Of a DNA stretch of 64,000 nt, positions 54,738-62,547 are shown piece after piece; the first letter of the stretch is position 1, and each line of letters begins with the position of its first letter. The stretch spans positions 1 through 64,000 of the forward strand of contig JAFSTC010000058.1 in NCBI GenBank assembly GCA_017450705.1, given 5' to 3'. Position numbers and translations under genes: made by a program. The notes beneath the pieces were generated by a model, which was not told the DNA's origin, searched no databases, and saw nothing but the letters and a program-made list of their open reading frames with translations. The stretch comes from Lentisphaeria bacterium (GTDB taxonomy: Bacteria > Verrucomicrobiota > Lentisphaeria > Victivallales > Victivallaceae).

Positions 54738-54771
54738 AAAACGCAGAGCTCCAAAGCTCTGCGTTTTTTTT
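54738..54771 (+). terminator. Strong terminator of the pseudopilin gene
   Basis: ACGCAGAGCT/AGCTCTGCGT perfect stem (54741-54750, 54755-54764) with CCAA loop, extended by A-T pairs and followed by a T-run to 54771. Confidence 0.92.
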
Positions 54772-54823
54772 GTCTTTTTTCCGGGGGGAGCAGGCCGGGA
54801 CGGGCGTATGACGGGTCTGCCCC

Positions 54824-54893
54824 GTCGGACCTGTCGGACATGTCGGACCAGTCGGACATGTCGGACCAGTCGGACATGTCGGACATGTCGGAC
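54824..54893. repeat. 9-bp tandem repeat, about 7.8 copies
   Basis: Seven full units of GTCGGAC plus two variable bases (CT, AT, CA, AT, CA, AT, AT) and an eighth GTCGGAC core. It lies in the non-coding gap between two facing terminators. The alternating AT/CA bases suggest an 18-bp higher-order unit. Confidence 0.9.
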
Positions 54894-54933
54894 GACCCCG
54901 CAGACAAAGGGCTCGGTGCAGGGCCGCGTCGAT

Positions 54934-54966
54934 AAAAAAAGCCCGCGGGCCGACGGGCCCGCGGGC
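54934..54966 (-). terminator. Terminator of thyX
   Basis: GCCCGCGGGCC/GGCCCGCGGGC perfect 11-bp stem (54941-54951, 54956-54966) with a four-base loop, followed on the minus strand by seven T. Confidence 0.9.
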
Positions 54967-54986
54967 GCAAGAAGCAACGAGGGGGC

Positions 54987-55682
54987 TTACCAGACCTGGC
55001 CCTTTTTCTCGAAGTAGGCGGCGACGTGGGGGATGATGGGCTTGATCAGCTTTTTGATCGCCCGGGCGTACTCCTGGATCTCTGCCTGGGCATGATCGCT
55101 GTCGCGCAGTTCGAGGAAGTGGAGAAGATTGGAGAGATCGACGGTCCCCCAGAAGGTGACCATCATATTCTGGGGCAGGACGCCCCGGGCCTGTTCGCGG
55201 CAGACGCCGGAGGCCAGCAGCTTCTCGTAAAGTTCGAAGGATCTTTTGTTGTGTTCGGCAATGGCTTCGCGCAGTTCAGCCGGATTGAAGTCGGGGTCCG
55301 CGAATGAGGCCTGCCGGTTGTTCTCGGACTGGCGGCGCAGTTCGGCCGGCGTGTAGAACTCCATGTCGATCTCGGTGTAGCGCCGGGAGATCTCGTTGTA
55401 GCTCCAGGTGCGGTGCCGGTGCCACTGACCGCGGATGAAAAGCGGGCAGTGGATGCTGAAGGTGAACACGAGATGCTCCAGCGGACTGGTGTGCCGGTTG
55501 TCGATCAGGTATTCGAGAAGACCGATGTCGCGCTGGTCCATCTCCTTTTTGATCTTGCCGAAAGACACCCGGGCGGCGTTGACGATGGTCGTCTCGGTAC
55601 CGAGGTGGTCGATCAGTCCGACCCAGCCCTGACCATTGAGGACTTTCACATGGTTTTCCGGCGGCACATTCAGGTGTTCCAT
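54987..55682 (-). CDS. thyX: FAD-dependent thymidylate synthase ThyX
   Basis: The 231-residue protein carries the ThyX signature RHRTWSYNEISRRY and further family segments NAARVSFGK, DNRHTSPLEHLVFTF, CREQARGVLPQNMMV and FLELRDSDHAQAEI. It makes dTMP from dUMP with methylene-tetrahydrofolate and reduced FAD. ATG at 55682 has AAAAGGAG ten bases upstream; longer readings overlap the fmdB-type gene and add low-complexity Arg/Ser sequence. It is a single gene with a strong terminator. No thyA is seen in the window. Confidence 0.95.
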   Translation of the reverse strand: MEHLNVPPENHVKVLNGQGWVGLIDHLGTETTIVNAARVSFGKIKKEMDQRDIGLLEYLIDNRHTSPLEHLVFTFSIHCPLFIRGQWHRHRTWSYNEISRRYTEIDMEFYTPAELRRQSENNRQASFADPDFNPAELREAIAEHNKRSFELYEKLLASGVCREQARGVLPQNMMVTFWGTVDLSNLLHFLELRDSDHAQAEIQEYARAIKKLIKPIIPHVAAYFEKKGQVW

Positions 55683-55792
55683 AGCAATCGGTCTCCTTTT
55701 CCTGCAGCTGATGGTTTTGACGGAGAATATACCACGCCGAGAGCGTTTTGTCCAGAGAAAAAAGCGCGGCGCGGAGAAATTTCGGAAAAAAC

Positions 55793-56023
55793 TCAGTGAT
55801 GATGATGTCCGCAGCAGCCGGGGCATCCGCATCCGCCCGCGGAGGGACAGTCGGCCTGGGCGGGACACCCGTGAGCGGACTTCGTCACGGCGGCAAAGTG
55901 ATTGAGAGCTTTTTCAAGCTCCTTCGACCCGCACACGGGGCATTTGGCCTCCGCGTCCCAGCGGGGCAGAAGCAATTCGAAGTTCGCGGCGCATTTTTTG
56001 CACGTATACCGGAAGATGGGCAT
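55793..56023 (-). CDS. FmdB-type zinc-ribbon protein with Cys/His-rich tail
   Basis: The 76-residue protein starts MPIFRYTCKKCAANFELLL and continues CPVCGSKELEK, the two-CXXC zinc ribbon of the FmdB/CxxC_CxxC_SSSS family. The tail is unusual: CPAQADC, CGCPGCCGHHHH, six Cys and four terminal His in about 25 residues. This resembles a metal-storage or metal-sensing extension. An AGGAG lies a few bases before the start (55..56030 region, minus strand). It is upstream of thyX on the same strand with a 110-base gap. Function is unknown. Confidence 0.82.
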   Translation of the reverse strand: MPIFRYTCKKCAANFELLLPRWDAEAKCPVCGSKELEKALNHFAAVTKSAHGCPAQADCPSAGGCGCPGCCGHHHH

Positions 56024-56209
56024 AAAAAACTCCTGTTTTCGGTTATCTTTCCCAAAGCCGGGAAAATATACCCCGCGATCGGCAAAAAATCAAAAGCAAT
56101 ATCGCCTTTCCTCCGAAAAAAAAGTGGATTTATTTGCGAAATCGTGTTATTTTATAGGTAAAGGCATTTACGGCCGGCGGACGCCGGTCCTCAACGGAAG
56201 GGATCATTT

Positions 56210-57319
56210 ATGAGCAGGAATTACAGGATCGCGGTCATACCGGGCGACGGTACCGGACCGGAAGTCGTTGCGGAAGCGGTAAAAGTCCTCGACGCCGCGG
56301 GGAAAAAGTACGGGTTCTCCGCGGAAAAGACCTTTTTCGACTGGAGCGCACAGCATTATCTGGCCACGGGCGAGATCCTTCCCGCCGACGCGGCGGATCA
56401 GCTCCGCAAGTTCGACGCCGTCCTGCTGGGTGCCATCGGCGATCCCCGGGTCAAGCCCGGACTTCTTGAGAAGGGCATCCTTCTGCGCCTGAGATTCGAG
56501 CTCGACCAGTACATCAACCTGCGGCCCGTCAAACTCTATCCCGGCGTCGAAACGCCTCTGGCCAACAAGGGCCCCGCGGACATCAATTACGTGGTCGTTC
56601 GCGAGAACACCGGCGGCATCTACACCGGCATCGGCGGCTCCGCCCAGACCGGAACGAAGGACGAAGTGGCGACCCAGTCCATGGTCTACACCTACAAGCA
56701 GGTGGAGCGCTGCCTGCGCTTCGCCTTCGAGACCGCCCGCAAACGCCACGGCAAGGGGAACCCCTGGAGCGGTCTCTCCGCCGAGGACATCGCCGCGGGC
56801 AAGACGGCCCAGCTCACGCTGTGCGGCAAGACCAACGTGCTGACCCACGTCTTCGGTCTGTGGGAGCGCGTCTTCAAGGAGCTGGCCCCCGAGTATCCCG
56901 AAGTGAAGACCGCCTACAGCCACGTGGATGCCATCACCATGTGGATGGTCAAGAATCCCGAGTGGTTCGACGTCATCGTGACATGCAACATCTTCGGCGA
57001 TATCATCACAGATCTGGGCGCCATGACCCAGGGCGGCATGGGCATCGCCTCGGGCGGCAACATCAATCCCCAGGGAGTGAGCATGTTCGAACCCATCGGC
57101 GGCTCCGCGCCCAAGTACACGGGACAGGGCGTCATCAATCCTCTGGCCGCCATCGGCGCCGCCGGAATGATGCTTGACTTCCTCGGCGAAAAGGAGGCCG
57201 CTTCCGCCATCGACCGCAGCATGGCCTTCGTCACCGGCAACAAGATGAAGTCCATGGCCGCCGGAAAAATGGGGTACTCGACCCGGGAGGTCGGCGATCT
57301 CGTCGTCGAAAATCTCTGA
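56210..57319 (+). CDS. leuB: 3-isopropylmalate dehydrogenase
   Basis: The 369-residue protein has VIPGDGTGPEVV (residues 9-20), GAIGDPRVKPG, LRPVKLYPG and the family active-site tyrosine in VVRENTGGIYTG, then DAITMWMVKNP, NIFGDIITDLG and PIGGSAPKYTGQ. It oxidises 3-isopropylmalate in leucine synthesis. A 15-residue insertion around WSGLSAEDIAAGKTAQ is not standard. No other leu genes are near. The related tartrate/isocitrate enzymes are alternatives, but LRPVKLYPG fits this family. GGAAGGG precedes ATG. It heads a nine-gene operon; the next gene begins five bases later. Confidence 0.88.
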   Translation: MSRNYRIAVIPGDGTGPEVVAEAVKVLDAAGKKYGFSAEKTFFDWSAQHYLATGEILPADAADQLRKFDAVLLGAIGDPRVKPGLLEKGILLRLRFELDQYINLRPVKLYPGVETPLANKGPADINYVVVRENTGGIYTGIGGSAQTGTKDEVATQSMVYTYKQVERCLRFAFETARKRHGKGNPWSGLSAEDIAAGKTAQLTLCGKTNVLTHVFGLWERVFKELAPEYPEVKTAYSHVDAITMWMVKNPEWFDVIVTCNIFGDIITDLGAMTQGGMGIASGGNINPQGVSMFEPIGGSAPKYTGQGVINPLAAIGAAGMMLDFLGEKEAASAIDRSMAFVTGNKMKSMAAGKMGYSTREVGDLVVENL

Positions 57320-57324
57320 TCCGA

Positions 57325-58080
57325 ATGGACGGAACTTACACAAAATTCGAAGCGCCCGGTCTGTCGGGCGTCGTTGCGGGAACGGGATCGGACGGGGCGT
57401 TTGATCCCGTTCCTCTGCTTGAGATGCCGGACGACGGCTCCGCCGTGCGCAAGTGCGGCAACACCGTTCAGGCGTGGATCGCAGGCCCCCGGTTCGTCAA
57501 GCGCATCCGCCACCGAAACATCTGCAAGGCCTTCCGTCACCTTTTCGAGCCTCCGCGGCCCATGATCGCCCTGCGGGCGGCGAAACGCCTGGCGGAGCTC
57601 GGCATCCCGACGCCCCAGGTGCTGGCGGCGCTGCGCCGGTCCCGGCACGGTCTGCCGCAGTACGACTATCTCGTCACGGAAGCTCTCCCCGCTTCCGCCG
57701 TCTTCGCCGACAAGCTTCCCCTCACGGAAGCGCTGGCGGAAAAATTGACTGCGCTTCTGGCCAGACTGCACGGCGCGGGGATCGAGCACGGAGATGCGAG
57801 TTTGAGGAACTTCTACCGCGACGAAACGGGAACATTCGGCGTGATCGATCTGGATGCCTGCCGGGTCGGTCCAGCCCCCCTCCCCCGGAGACGCCGCATC
57901 CGGGAACTGGCCCGGCTGGCCAGCTCCTTTGCAAAACTCGCCGCCGAACGCGGGATGGAGGATCCCCCGCCGGACATCGCGGGATTCTTCGCCGAACGCT
58001 ACGCCCGGCTCACCGGGATCGAAGCCGATCCCCGCGTCTACCGGAGGCGCTTTTCCCACCTTGCCGAACGAAAGAGGTAA
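57325..58080 (+). CDS. WaaP/Kdo-kinase-like protein kinase-fold protein
   Basis: The 251-residue protein has a kinase-like core with a catalytic-loop equivalent HGDASLRNF (about residue 155) and the metal-binding IDLDACR shortly after, plus ALRAAKRLAELGIPTPQVLAA for the helix and hinge. This pattern matches lipopolysaccharide core kinases of the WaaP/KdkA type. A glycine-rich loop is weakly conserved. It should phosphorylate a sugar of the outer-membrane lipopolysaccharide core from the cytoplasm. It sits between leuB and rnc with five-base gaps on both sides. Confidence 0.72.
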   Translation: MDGTYTKFEAPGLSGVVAGTGSDGAFDPVPLLEMPDDGSAVRKCGNTVQAWIAGPRFVKRIRHRNICKAFRHLFEPPRPMIALRAAKRLAELGIPTPQVLAALRRSRHGLPQYDYLVTEALPASAVFADKLPLTEALAEKLTALLARLHGAGIEHGDASLRNFYRDETGTFGVIDLDACRVGPAPLPRRRRIRELARLASSFAKLAAERGMEDPPPDIAGFFAERYARLTGIEADPRVYRRRFSHLAERKR

Positions 58081-58085
58081 GCAAT

Positions 58086-58781
58086 ATGTTCGATCTCAAA
58101 AAAATAGAAGACCTTCTCCGGGAGGGGAAAGGCCCCGGCCTGCTTCAGGAGGCTTTCACCCACCGCAGTTACGCCGTGGAGCACGCCCTGGCCTACGACA
58201 ACCAGCGTCTGGAGTTCCTCGGAGACGCGGTCATCGAGACGATCCTGAGCGAACACCTTTTCACCCTTTATCCGGAGTCCCCCGAAGGGGCTCTCACGCA
58301 GATGCGTTCCGCTCTGGTCTGCGAATCGGCGCTGGCCCGGCTGGCCCGGCGTCTGGAACTGGGACCTCATCTTCGCATCGGCAACGGCGAAGCGGAGATC
58401 GGCGGCGCGTTCCGGGAGTCCACGCTGGCGGATCTCTTCGAGGCTGTCATCGGCGCGCTCTTTCTCGGTGCGGGGTTCGACGTCTGCCGGGAGCTTCTTC
58501 TGGAGCTCTTCACCGGGGAATTCCCCTGTCCTCAAAAACTCCTGATCGAACTCAATCCCAAAGGCAAATTGCAGGAGCTTTCGCAGCATTACTGGAACCG
58601 GACCCCCTCCTACCGGGTGCTCTTCAAAACGGGTCCTCAGCACGATCCGGAGTACGCCGTCGAAGTGACGCTCCGGCAGTGGGCCGCCTACGGCAGCGGC
58701 AAAAACCGCAAGACCGCCGAGGGCGAAGCCGCAAGAAGTCTTTACGAACACCTTGAAAAATCGGGGGTGAAGATGTTATGA
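58086..58781 (+). CDS. rnc: Ribonuclease III
   Basis: The 231-residue protein has the signature NQRLEFLGDAVIE (about residues 39-51), then QMRSALVCESAL and DLFEAVIGALFL with the second acidic cluster. The C-terminal 75 residues form the double-stranded RNA-binding domain (LNPKGKLQELSQHYW through GEAARSLYEHL). It processes rRNA and other duplex RNA. AAAGAGGTAA precedes ATG. Its end overlaps the ADH gene by four bases (ATGA), implying translational coupling. Confidence 0.95.
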   Translation: MFDLKKIEDLLREGKGPGLLQEAFTHRSYAVEHALAYDNQRLEFLGDAVIETILSEHLFTLYPESPEGALTQMRSALVCESALARLARRLELGPHLRIGNGEAEIGGAFRESTLADLFEAVIGALFLGAGFDVCRELLLELFTGEFPCPQKLLIELNPKGKLQELSQHYWNRTPSYRVLFKTGPQHDPEYAVEVTLRQWAAYGSGKNRKTAEGEAARSLYEHLEKSGVKML

Positions 58782-59878
58782 AATTCGAAATGGATCTTCC
58801 CGCAGACATCGCCTTCGGCCGGGGCGTCCGGCGCCGCCTCGGCGGTCTGCTGCCCGCGGGACCGGTGCTCTTCGTGTGCGGCAGACACGCCGCGCGGCGC
58901 ATCGAAGAGGAGACCGCCGAACTCGCCCGGGAAAGAAAGGTTTTCATCGCGCCCGCCTTCAGCGGGGAACCGACCCTGGGCGAAGTCGACGAGCTGCTGA
59001 CCTTTTCCCGCGAGAAAAAAATCTCCTCCGTCGTCGGCTGGGGCGGCGGCAGCGCCATGGACGGCGCCAAGGCCGTGGCGGCGCTTCTGCATGAGACCGG
59101 TTCCGTCGCGGATCATTTTTACGGCCGCCGCACGGCGGAACAAAAAAAAGTCTTCCTCGCCGAAGTGCCCACCACCGCCGGAACGGGCGCGGAAGTGACG
59201 GCCAACGCGGTCCTGACGGACCCCGCCACGGGAGTCAAGCAGTCCTTGCGCACCCCCGGCATGGCCGCAGACGCGGCATTGGCCGATCCGGAACTGGTGG
59301 AGGAGTGTCCCGCCTCCGTCATGGCCGCCAGCGGCTTCGACGCGCTGACCCAGTCCATCGAGGGCTTCATCTCCCGCAAGGCCACGGCGCTCACCCGCGC
59401 GCTGGCCCGTTCGGCGGCGCGGAATGTCTTCTTCCATCTGGAGGCGGCCTGCGCCCGCGATCCCGCCGCGGTGGACGCCGTGACGCTGGGCAGTCTCAAC
59501 GCCGGGATCGCCCTGTCGAAATCGGGCCTCGGCGCGGTGCACGGCATCGGACACCCCGCGGGCAGTCTGCTCAAAGTCCCCCACGGGGTCTGCTGCGCCG
59601 TGCTGCTGGTGGAGGTGCTGAAGTTCAACTGCGGGACCGTCCGGGAAGACCTGGACGAACTGGCTTCGGCTCTGGGAGAAAAGGACGCCTGCGGTCTCAT
59701 CGACAGGATCGCCTGTCTGCGGGAGAGACTGGGCCTGCCGGAAAATTTCCGCAAGTACGGACTGGAAGAGAAGCACTTCGACTTCATCATCGCCAACTGC
59801 CGTTCGGGCAGCATGAAGAGCAATCCCCGGGACATGTCCGACGGGGAAGTCGCAGCCTTGCTGGAGAAACTGTCATGA
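58778..59878 (+). CDS. Iron-containing alcohol dehydrogenase
   Basis: The 366-residue protein has a NAD(P)-binding GWGGGSAMDGAK (about residue 89), VPTTAGTGAEVT and the metal site formed by DP-type Asp (DAALADP), FDALTQSIEGF, GAVHGIGHPAG and PHGVCCA. The first His of the canonical DALTH is Gln here, as in a subgroup of Fe-ADH proteins. It should oxidise or reduce an alcohol/aldehyde pair; the substrate is unknown. Start and stop both overlap neighbours by four bases, so rnc, adh and the following kinase are translationally linked. Confidence 0.88.
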   Translation: MKFEMDLPADIAFGRGVRRRLGGLLPAGPVLFVCGRHAARRIEEETAELARERKVFIAPAFSGEPTLGEVDELLTFSREKKISSVVGWGGGSAMDGAKAVAALLHETGSVADHFYGRRTAEQKKVFLAEVPTTAGTGAEVTANAVLTDPATGVKQSLRTPGMAADAALADPELVEECPASVMAASGFDALTQSIEGFISRKATALTRALARSAARNVFFHLEAACARDPAAVDAVTLGSLNAGIALSKSGLGAVHGIGHPAGSLLKVPHGVCCAVLLVEVLKFNCGTVREDLDELASALGEKDACGLIDRIACLRERLGLPENFRKYGLEEKHFDFIIANCRSGSMKSNPRDMSDGEVAALLEKLS

Positions 59879-60804
59879 AAATCATCGCTGCGGCCGGATT
59901 CAATCCGGCAAGACAGAAGGTCATCGCCTTCAAAAGCATCACGAGGGGGGGCGTCAACCGGGCCGTCTCCATGGAGGAATTCGCTTCCGGCAAGGGCATC
60001 AACTTCTGCCGGGCGGCGGCGTGTTCGGGACGGGCGAAAACACGCCTCATCCAGTTCTGCGGCGGCGTCAACGGGGATTTCGTCGAAGCCGGTCTCAGGA
60101 AGGAGGGCATGGACTTCATCTCCGTGCGGACCCAAGCCCCCACCCGCTGCTGCGACACATGCATCGACCTTGCCGACGGCAGTACCACGGAATTGATCGA
60201 GCCCTCCCATCCCGCCGACGCGGAGGAGACGGCAAAATTCGTCGAAGCCTTTTCGGAAACGCTGAAACAGGCCTCCGCCGCGGCGCTGTGCGGTACGCTC
60301 CCCACGGGGACGGATAAAACCCTCTACGCGAAACTCGCCCGTCTCGCGGCGGCGGCGGGCGTGCCCCTGCTGGTGGACGCCTGGCGCGACGTGGACGACA
60401 TCTTTTCCTCGGGGGCCGAGATCATGCTCAAGATCAACCGCGAGGAGCTGGCCGCGCTGACGCAGAAACCGGGCGTCGAAGCGGGCCTCAAGTTCATAGC
60501 GGAGCGCTGGGGGATCCGCAAGGCGGCGATCACCGACGGTCCCGGACGGGCCTACGCCTCCGACGGGAAGCGCGTCGCCTGTTACGATTTGCCGAAACTC
60601 GAGCAAGTGGTCAACCCCATCGGCTGCGGCGACACGGCCAGCGCCGTGTGGTGTTCCGAAATGCTGGCGGGGGAGGATGTTTTCACGGCCTTCCGGCGCG
60701 CCCTGGGCGCGGCCAGCGCCAACTGTCTCACGAGTCTGTGCGGCAGTTTCGACCCCGCATCCGCCGCCCGTCTGGCGGAGGAGACACGAATCAACCGGTT
60801 ATGA
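59875..60804 (+). CDS. PfkB-family carbohydrate kinase (1-phosphofructokinase/tagatose-6-phosphate kinase-like)
   Basis: The 309-residue protein has the N-terminal substrate loop FASGKGINFCRAA (GKGxN signature of LacC/FruK members), DSYD-type CIDLADGSTTELIEPSHP, LCGTLPTGTDK, and the catalytic VNPIGCGDTASAVWCSE. This GKGIN plus GCGD arrangement is typical of the 1-phosphofructokinase/tagatose-6-phosphate kinase branch. It should phosphorylate a sugar phosphate or a furanose. The ATG overlaps the ADH stop. A glyoxalase-like gene follows after 11 bases. Confidence 0.85.
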   Translation: MKIIAAAGFNPARQKVIAFKSITRGGVNRAVSMEEFASGKGINFCRAAACSGRAKTRLIQFCGGVNGDFVEAGLRKEGMDFISVRTQAPTRCCDTCIDLADGSTTELIEPSHPADAEETAKFVEAFSETLKQASAAALCGTLPTGTDKTLYAKLARLAAAAGVPLLVDAWRDVDDIFSSGAEIMLKINREELAALTQKPGVEAGLKFIAERWGIRKAAITDGPGRAYASDGKRVACYDLPKLEQVVNPIGCGDTASAVWCSEMLAGEDVFTAFRRALGAASANCLTSLCGSFDPASAARLAEETRINRL

Positions 60805-60815
60805 GGAGAGAAAAA

Positions 60816-61187
60816 ATGAAATTCAGGATGGTCCACAACAATTTCAACGTGCGCGATCTGGAAAAAAGCCTCAAGTTCTACGCCGACGCCTTCGACATGA
60901 AGGAGGTCCGCCGGATCGACGCCAAAGACGGGAGCTTCATCATCGTCTATCTGGAGGACGGGAACAGCGCTCACCAGCTGGAGCTCACCTGGATGCGCGA
61001 CATGGACCGCCCCTACGATCTGGGCGACAACGAGTTCCACCTGGCCTTCCGCGTGGACGATTTCGCAGGGGCCCACGCCCGTCACGAGCAGATGGGGTGC
61101 ATCTGCTGCGAAAACAAGGCTATGGGCATCTACTTCGTGACCGACCCCGACGGCTACTGGCTGGAGGTGCTGCCCGAGAAGCGGTGA
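60816..61187 (+). CDS. gloA: Glyoxalase I-like VOC protein
   Basis: The 123-residue protein has two VOC half-repeats. Candidate metal ligands are His in MVHNNFNV, Glu in LELTW, His in EFHLAF and Glu in WLEVLPE, in the correct order for glyoxalase I (lactoylglutathione lyase). This is the short, nickel-type length. It detoxifies methylglyoxal, which would suit a block with sugar-phosphate kinases. GAGGAG precedes ATG. Longer open reading would overlap the kinase gene. It is in the leuB operon. Confidence 0.88.
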   Translation: MKFRMVHNNFNVRDLEKSLKFYADAFDMKEVRRIDAKDGSFIIVYLEDGNSAHQLELTWMRDMDRPYDLGDNEFHLAFRVDDFAGAHARHEQMGCICCENKAMGIYFVTDPDGYWLEVLPEKR

Positions 61188-61212
61188 ACGGAAAAAACGG
61201 AGGAGCGCTGAA

Positions 61213-62547
61213 ATGATAACGGAAAAAGAAAATTCCCCCGGTTACAAAACGGATCTTGCGACGCTGACGATCCAGGAGGCGGGCACGGCCCGGGAAAAAC
61301 AGCTGGACGAAACGCATTATGTCCTCGGACGGGGAAGCGATTGCGGGATCCTGCTCGCCGACGACAACGTCTCGCGGCACCACGCGAAACTCGAATTCGA
61401 CGGTTCCGCCTGGATCATAACCGATCTCGACAGCACCGACGGCACCTTCGTCAACGGCACGCCCGTATCGACCCTCGCCCTGAAACACATGGACGTCATC
61501 CAGCTGGGAAGCGCCGTCCTCATCATCAGCGCCCCCCATCGCCCGGGAGAGGCCAAAGCGTGGAATGACGAGGAGACGCCGGGGAACGCCGGCTTCGATT
61601 TCGAATCCCTGCAGCGGATCATCCGCCGGTTGGAGGAGAACATTTCAAAAGTCTTCAAGGGGAAACCCGAGATCGTCCGCAACCTGATCGTCTGTCTGAT
61701 GGCGGACGGCCATCTGCTCCTCGAAGACGTCCCCGGCGTGGGAAAAAGCCTTCTGGCGCAGACGCTGGCCAAAAGCGTCCAGGGACGGTACAAGCGGATC
61801 CAGTTCACCCCCGACATGCTGCCGTCGGACATCACCGGCATGAACATCTACGACGACGTCAAAAAGGACTTCCGTTTTCTACCCGGCCCCATCTTCGGCA
61901 ACGTCATCCTTGCGGACGAGATCAACCGCACCACGCCCCGGACCCAATCCAGTCTGCTGGAATGCATGTCCGAATCCGCCGTCACCATCGACGGCAGGCG
62001 GCACGTTCTTCCCAAACCCTTCTTCGTCATCGCCACGCAGAATCCGGGGGACTATCAGGGCACTTATCCCCTGCCGGAACCCCAGCTCGACCGCTTTCTC
62101 ATGCGTCTGAGCATCGGCTATCCCTCCCCCGAAACCGAAAAGGAGATCCTCGACAGCCAGATGACGGGGAGCGTGCTGAGCCGTATTTCCTACGTGGTCC
62201 GCAGCAACGACGTACTGCGCTGTCAGGCGCTGGTGCGCCAGGTGACGGTCTCCGACGCCATCAAGGAGTACATCATCGCCATCGCCGACGCCACGCGGCG
62301 CCACGAGGCGCTGGTCAACGGGATCAGTCCCCGGGCGACGCTGGCCCTGATGCGCGCCTGTCAGAGCCTTGCCGCCTACAGCGGCCGAAATTACGTCACC
62401 CCGCAGGATGTGCACAGCATGCTCGGCCCCGTGTTCGGTCACCGTCTCAGCCTGAGACTGAAAGCCCGGGCCCAGATGCAGAGCGTGGAAAAACTTCTGG
62501 GAAAGATCGCAGGATCCATCAAACTCAAAAACGAGGACAGGCTCTGA
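61213..62547 (+). CDS. FHA-MoxR fusion AAA+ ATPase
   Basis: The 444-residue protein begins with an FHA domain (YVLGRGSDCGILLADDNVSR, RHHAKLEF, DLDSTDGTFVNG; about residues 35-105) and continues into a MoxR-type AAA+ ATPase (Walker A DVPGVGKS near 172, Walker B VILADEINR near 232, sensor-1 FFVIATQNPGDYQGTYPLPE, sensor-2 region ISPRATLALMRA). MoxR proteins act with DUF58/vWA proteins as chaperones or assembly factors. The FHA part would bind phosphothreonine and link the ATPase to a kinase signal. GAGGAG precedes ATG. The DUF58 gene starts inside its stop codon (TGATG). Confidence 0.93.
   Translation: MITEKENSPGYKTDLATLTIQEAGTAREKQLDETHYVLGRGSDCGILLADDNVSRHHAKLEFDGSAWIITDLDSTDGTFVNGTPVSTLALKHMDVIQLGSAVLIISAPHRPGEAKAWNDEETPGNAGFDFESLQRIIRRLEENISKVFKGKPEIVRNLIVCLMADGHLLLEDVPGVGKSLLAQTLAKSVQGRYKRIQFTPDMLPSDITGMNIYDDVKKDFRFLPGPIFGNVILADEINRTTPRTQSSLLECMSESAVTIDGRRHVLPKPFFVIATQNPGDYQGTYPLPEPQLDRFLMRLSIGYPSPETEKEILDSQMTGSVLSRISYVVRSNDVLRCQALVRQVTVSDAIKEYIIAIADATRRHEALVNGISPRATLALMRACQSLAAYSGRNYVTPQDVHSMLGPVFGHRLSLRLKARAQMQSVEKLLGKIAGSIKLKNEDRL

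Noticed and set aside
54824-54893. Possible CRISPR array
   Set aside because: The units are only 9 bases, directly adjacent, with no spacers of 25-40 bases and no cas genes nearby.
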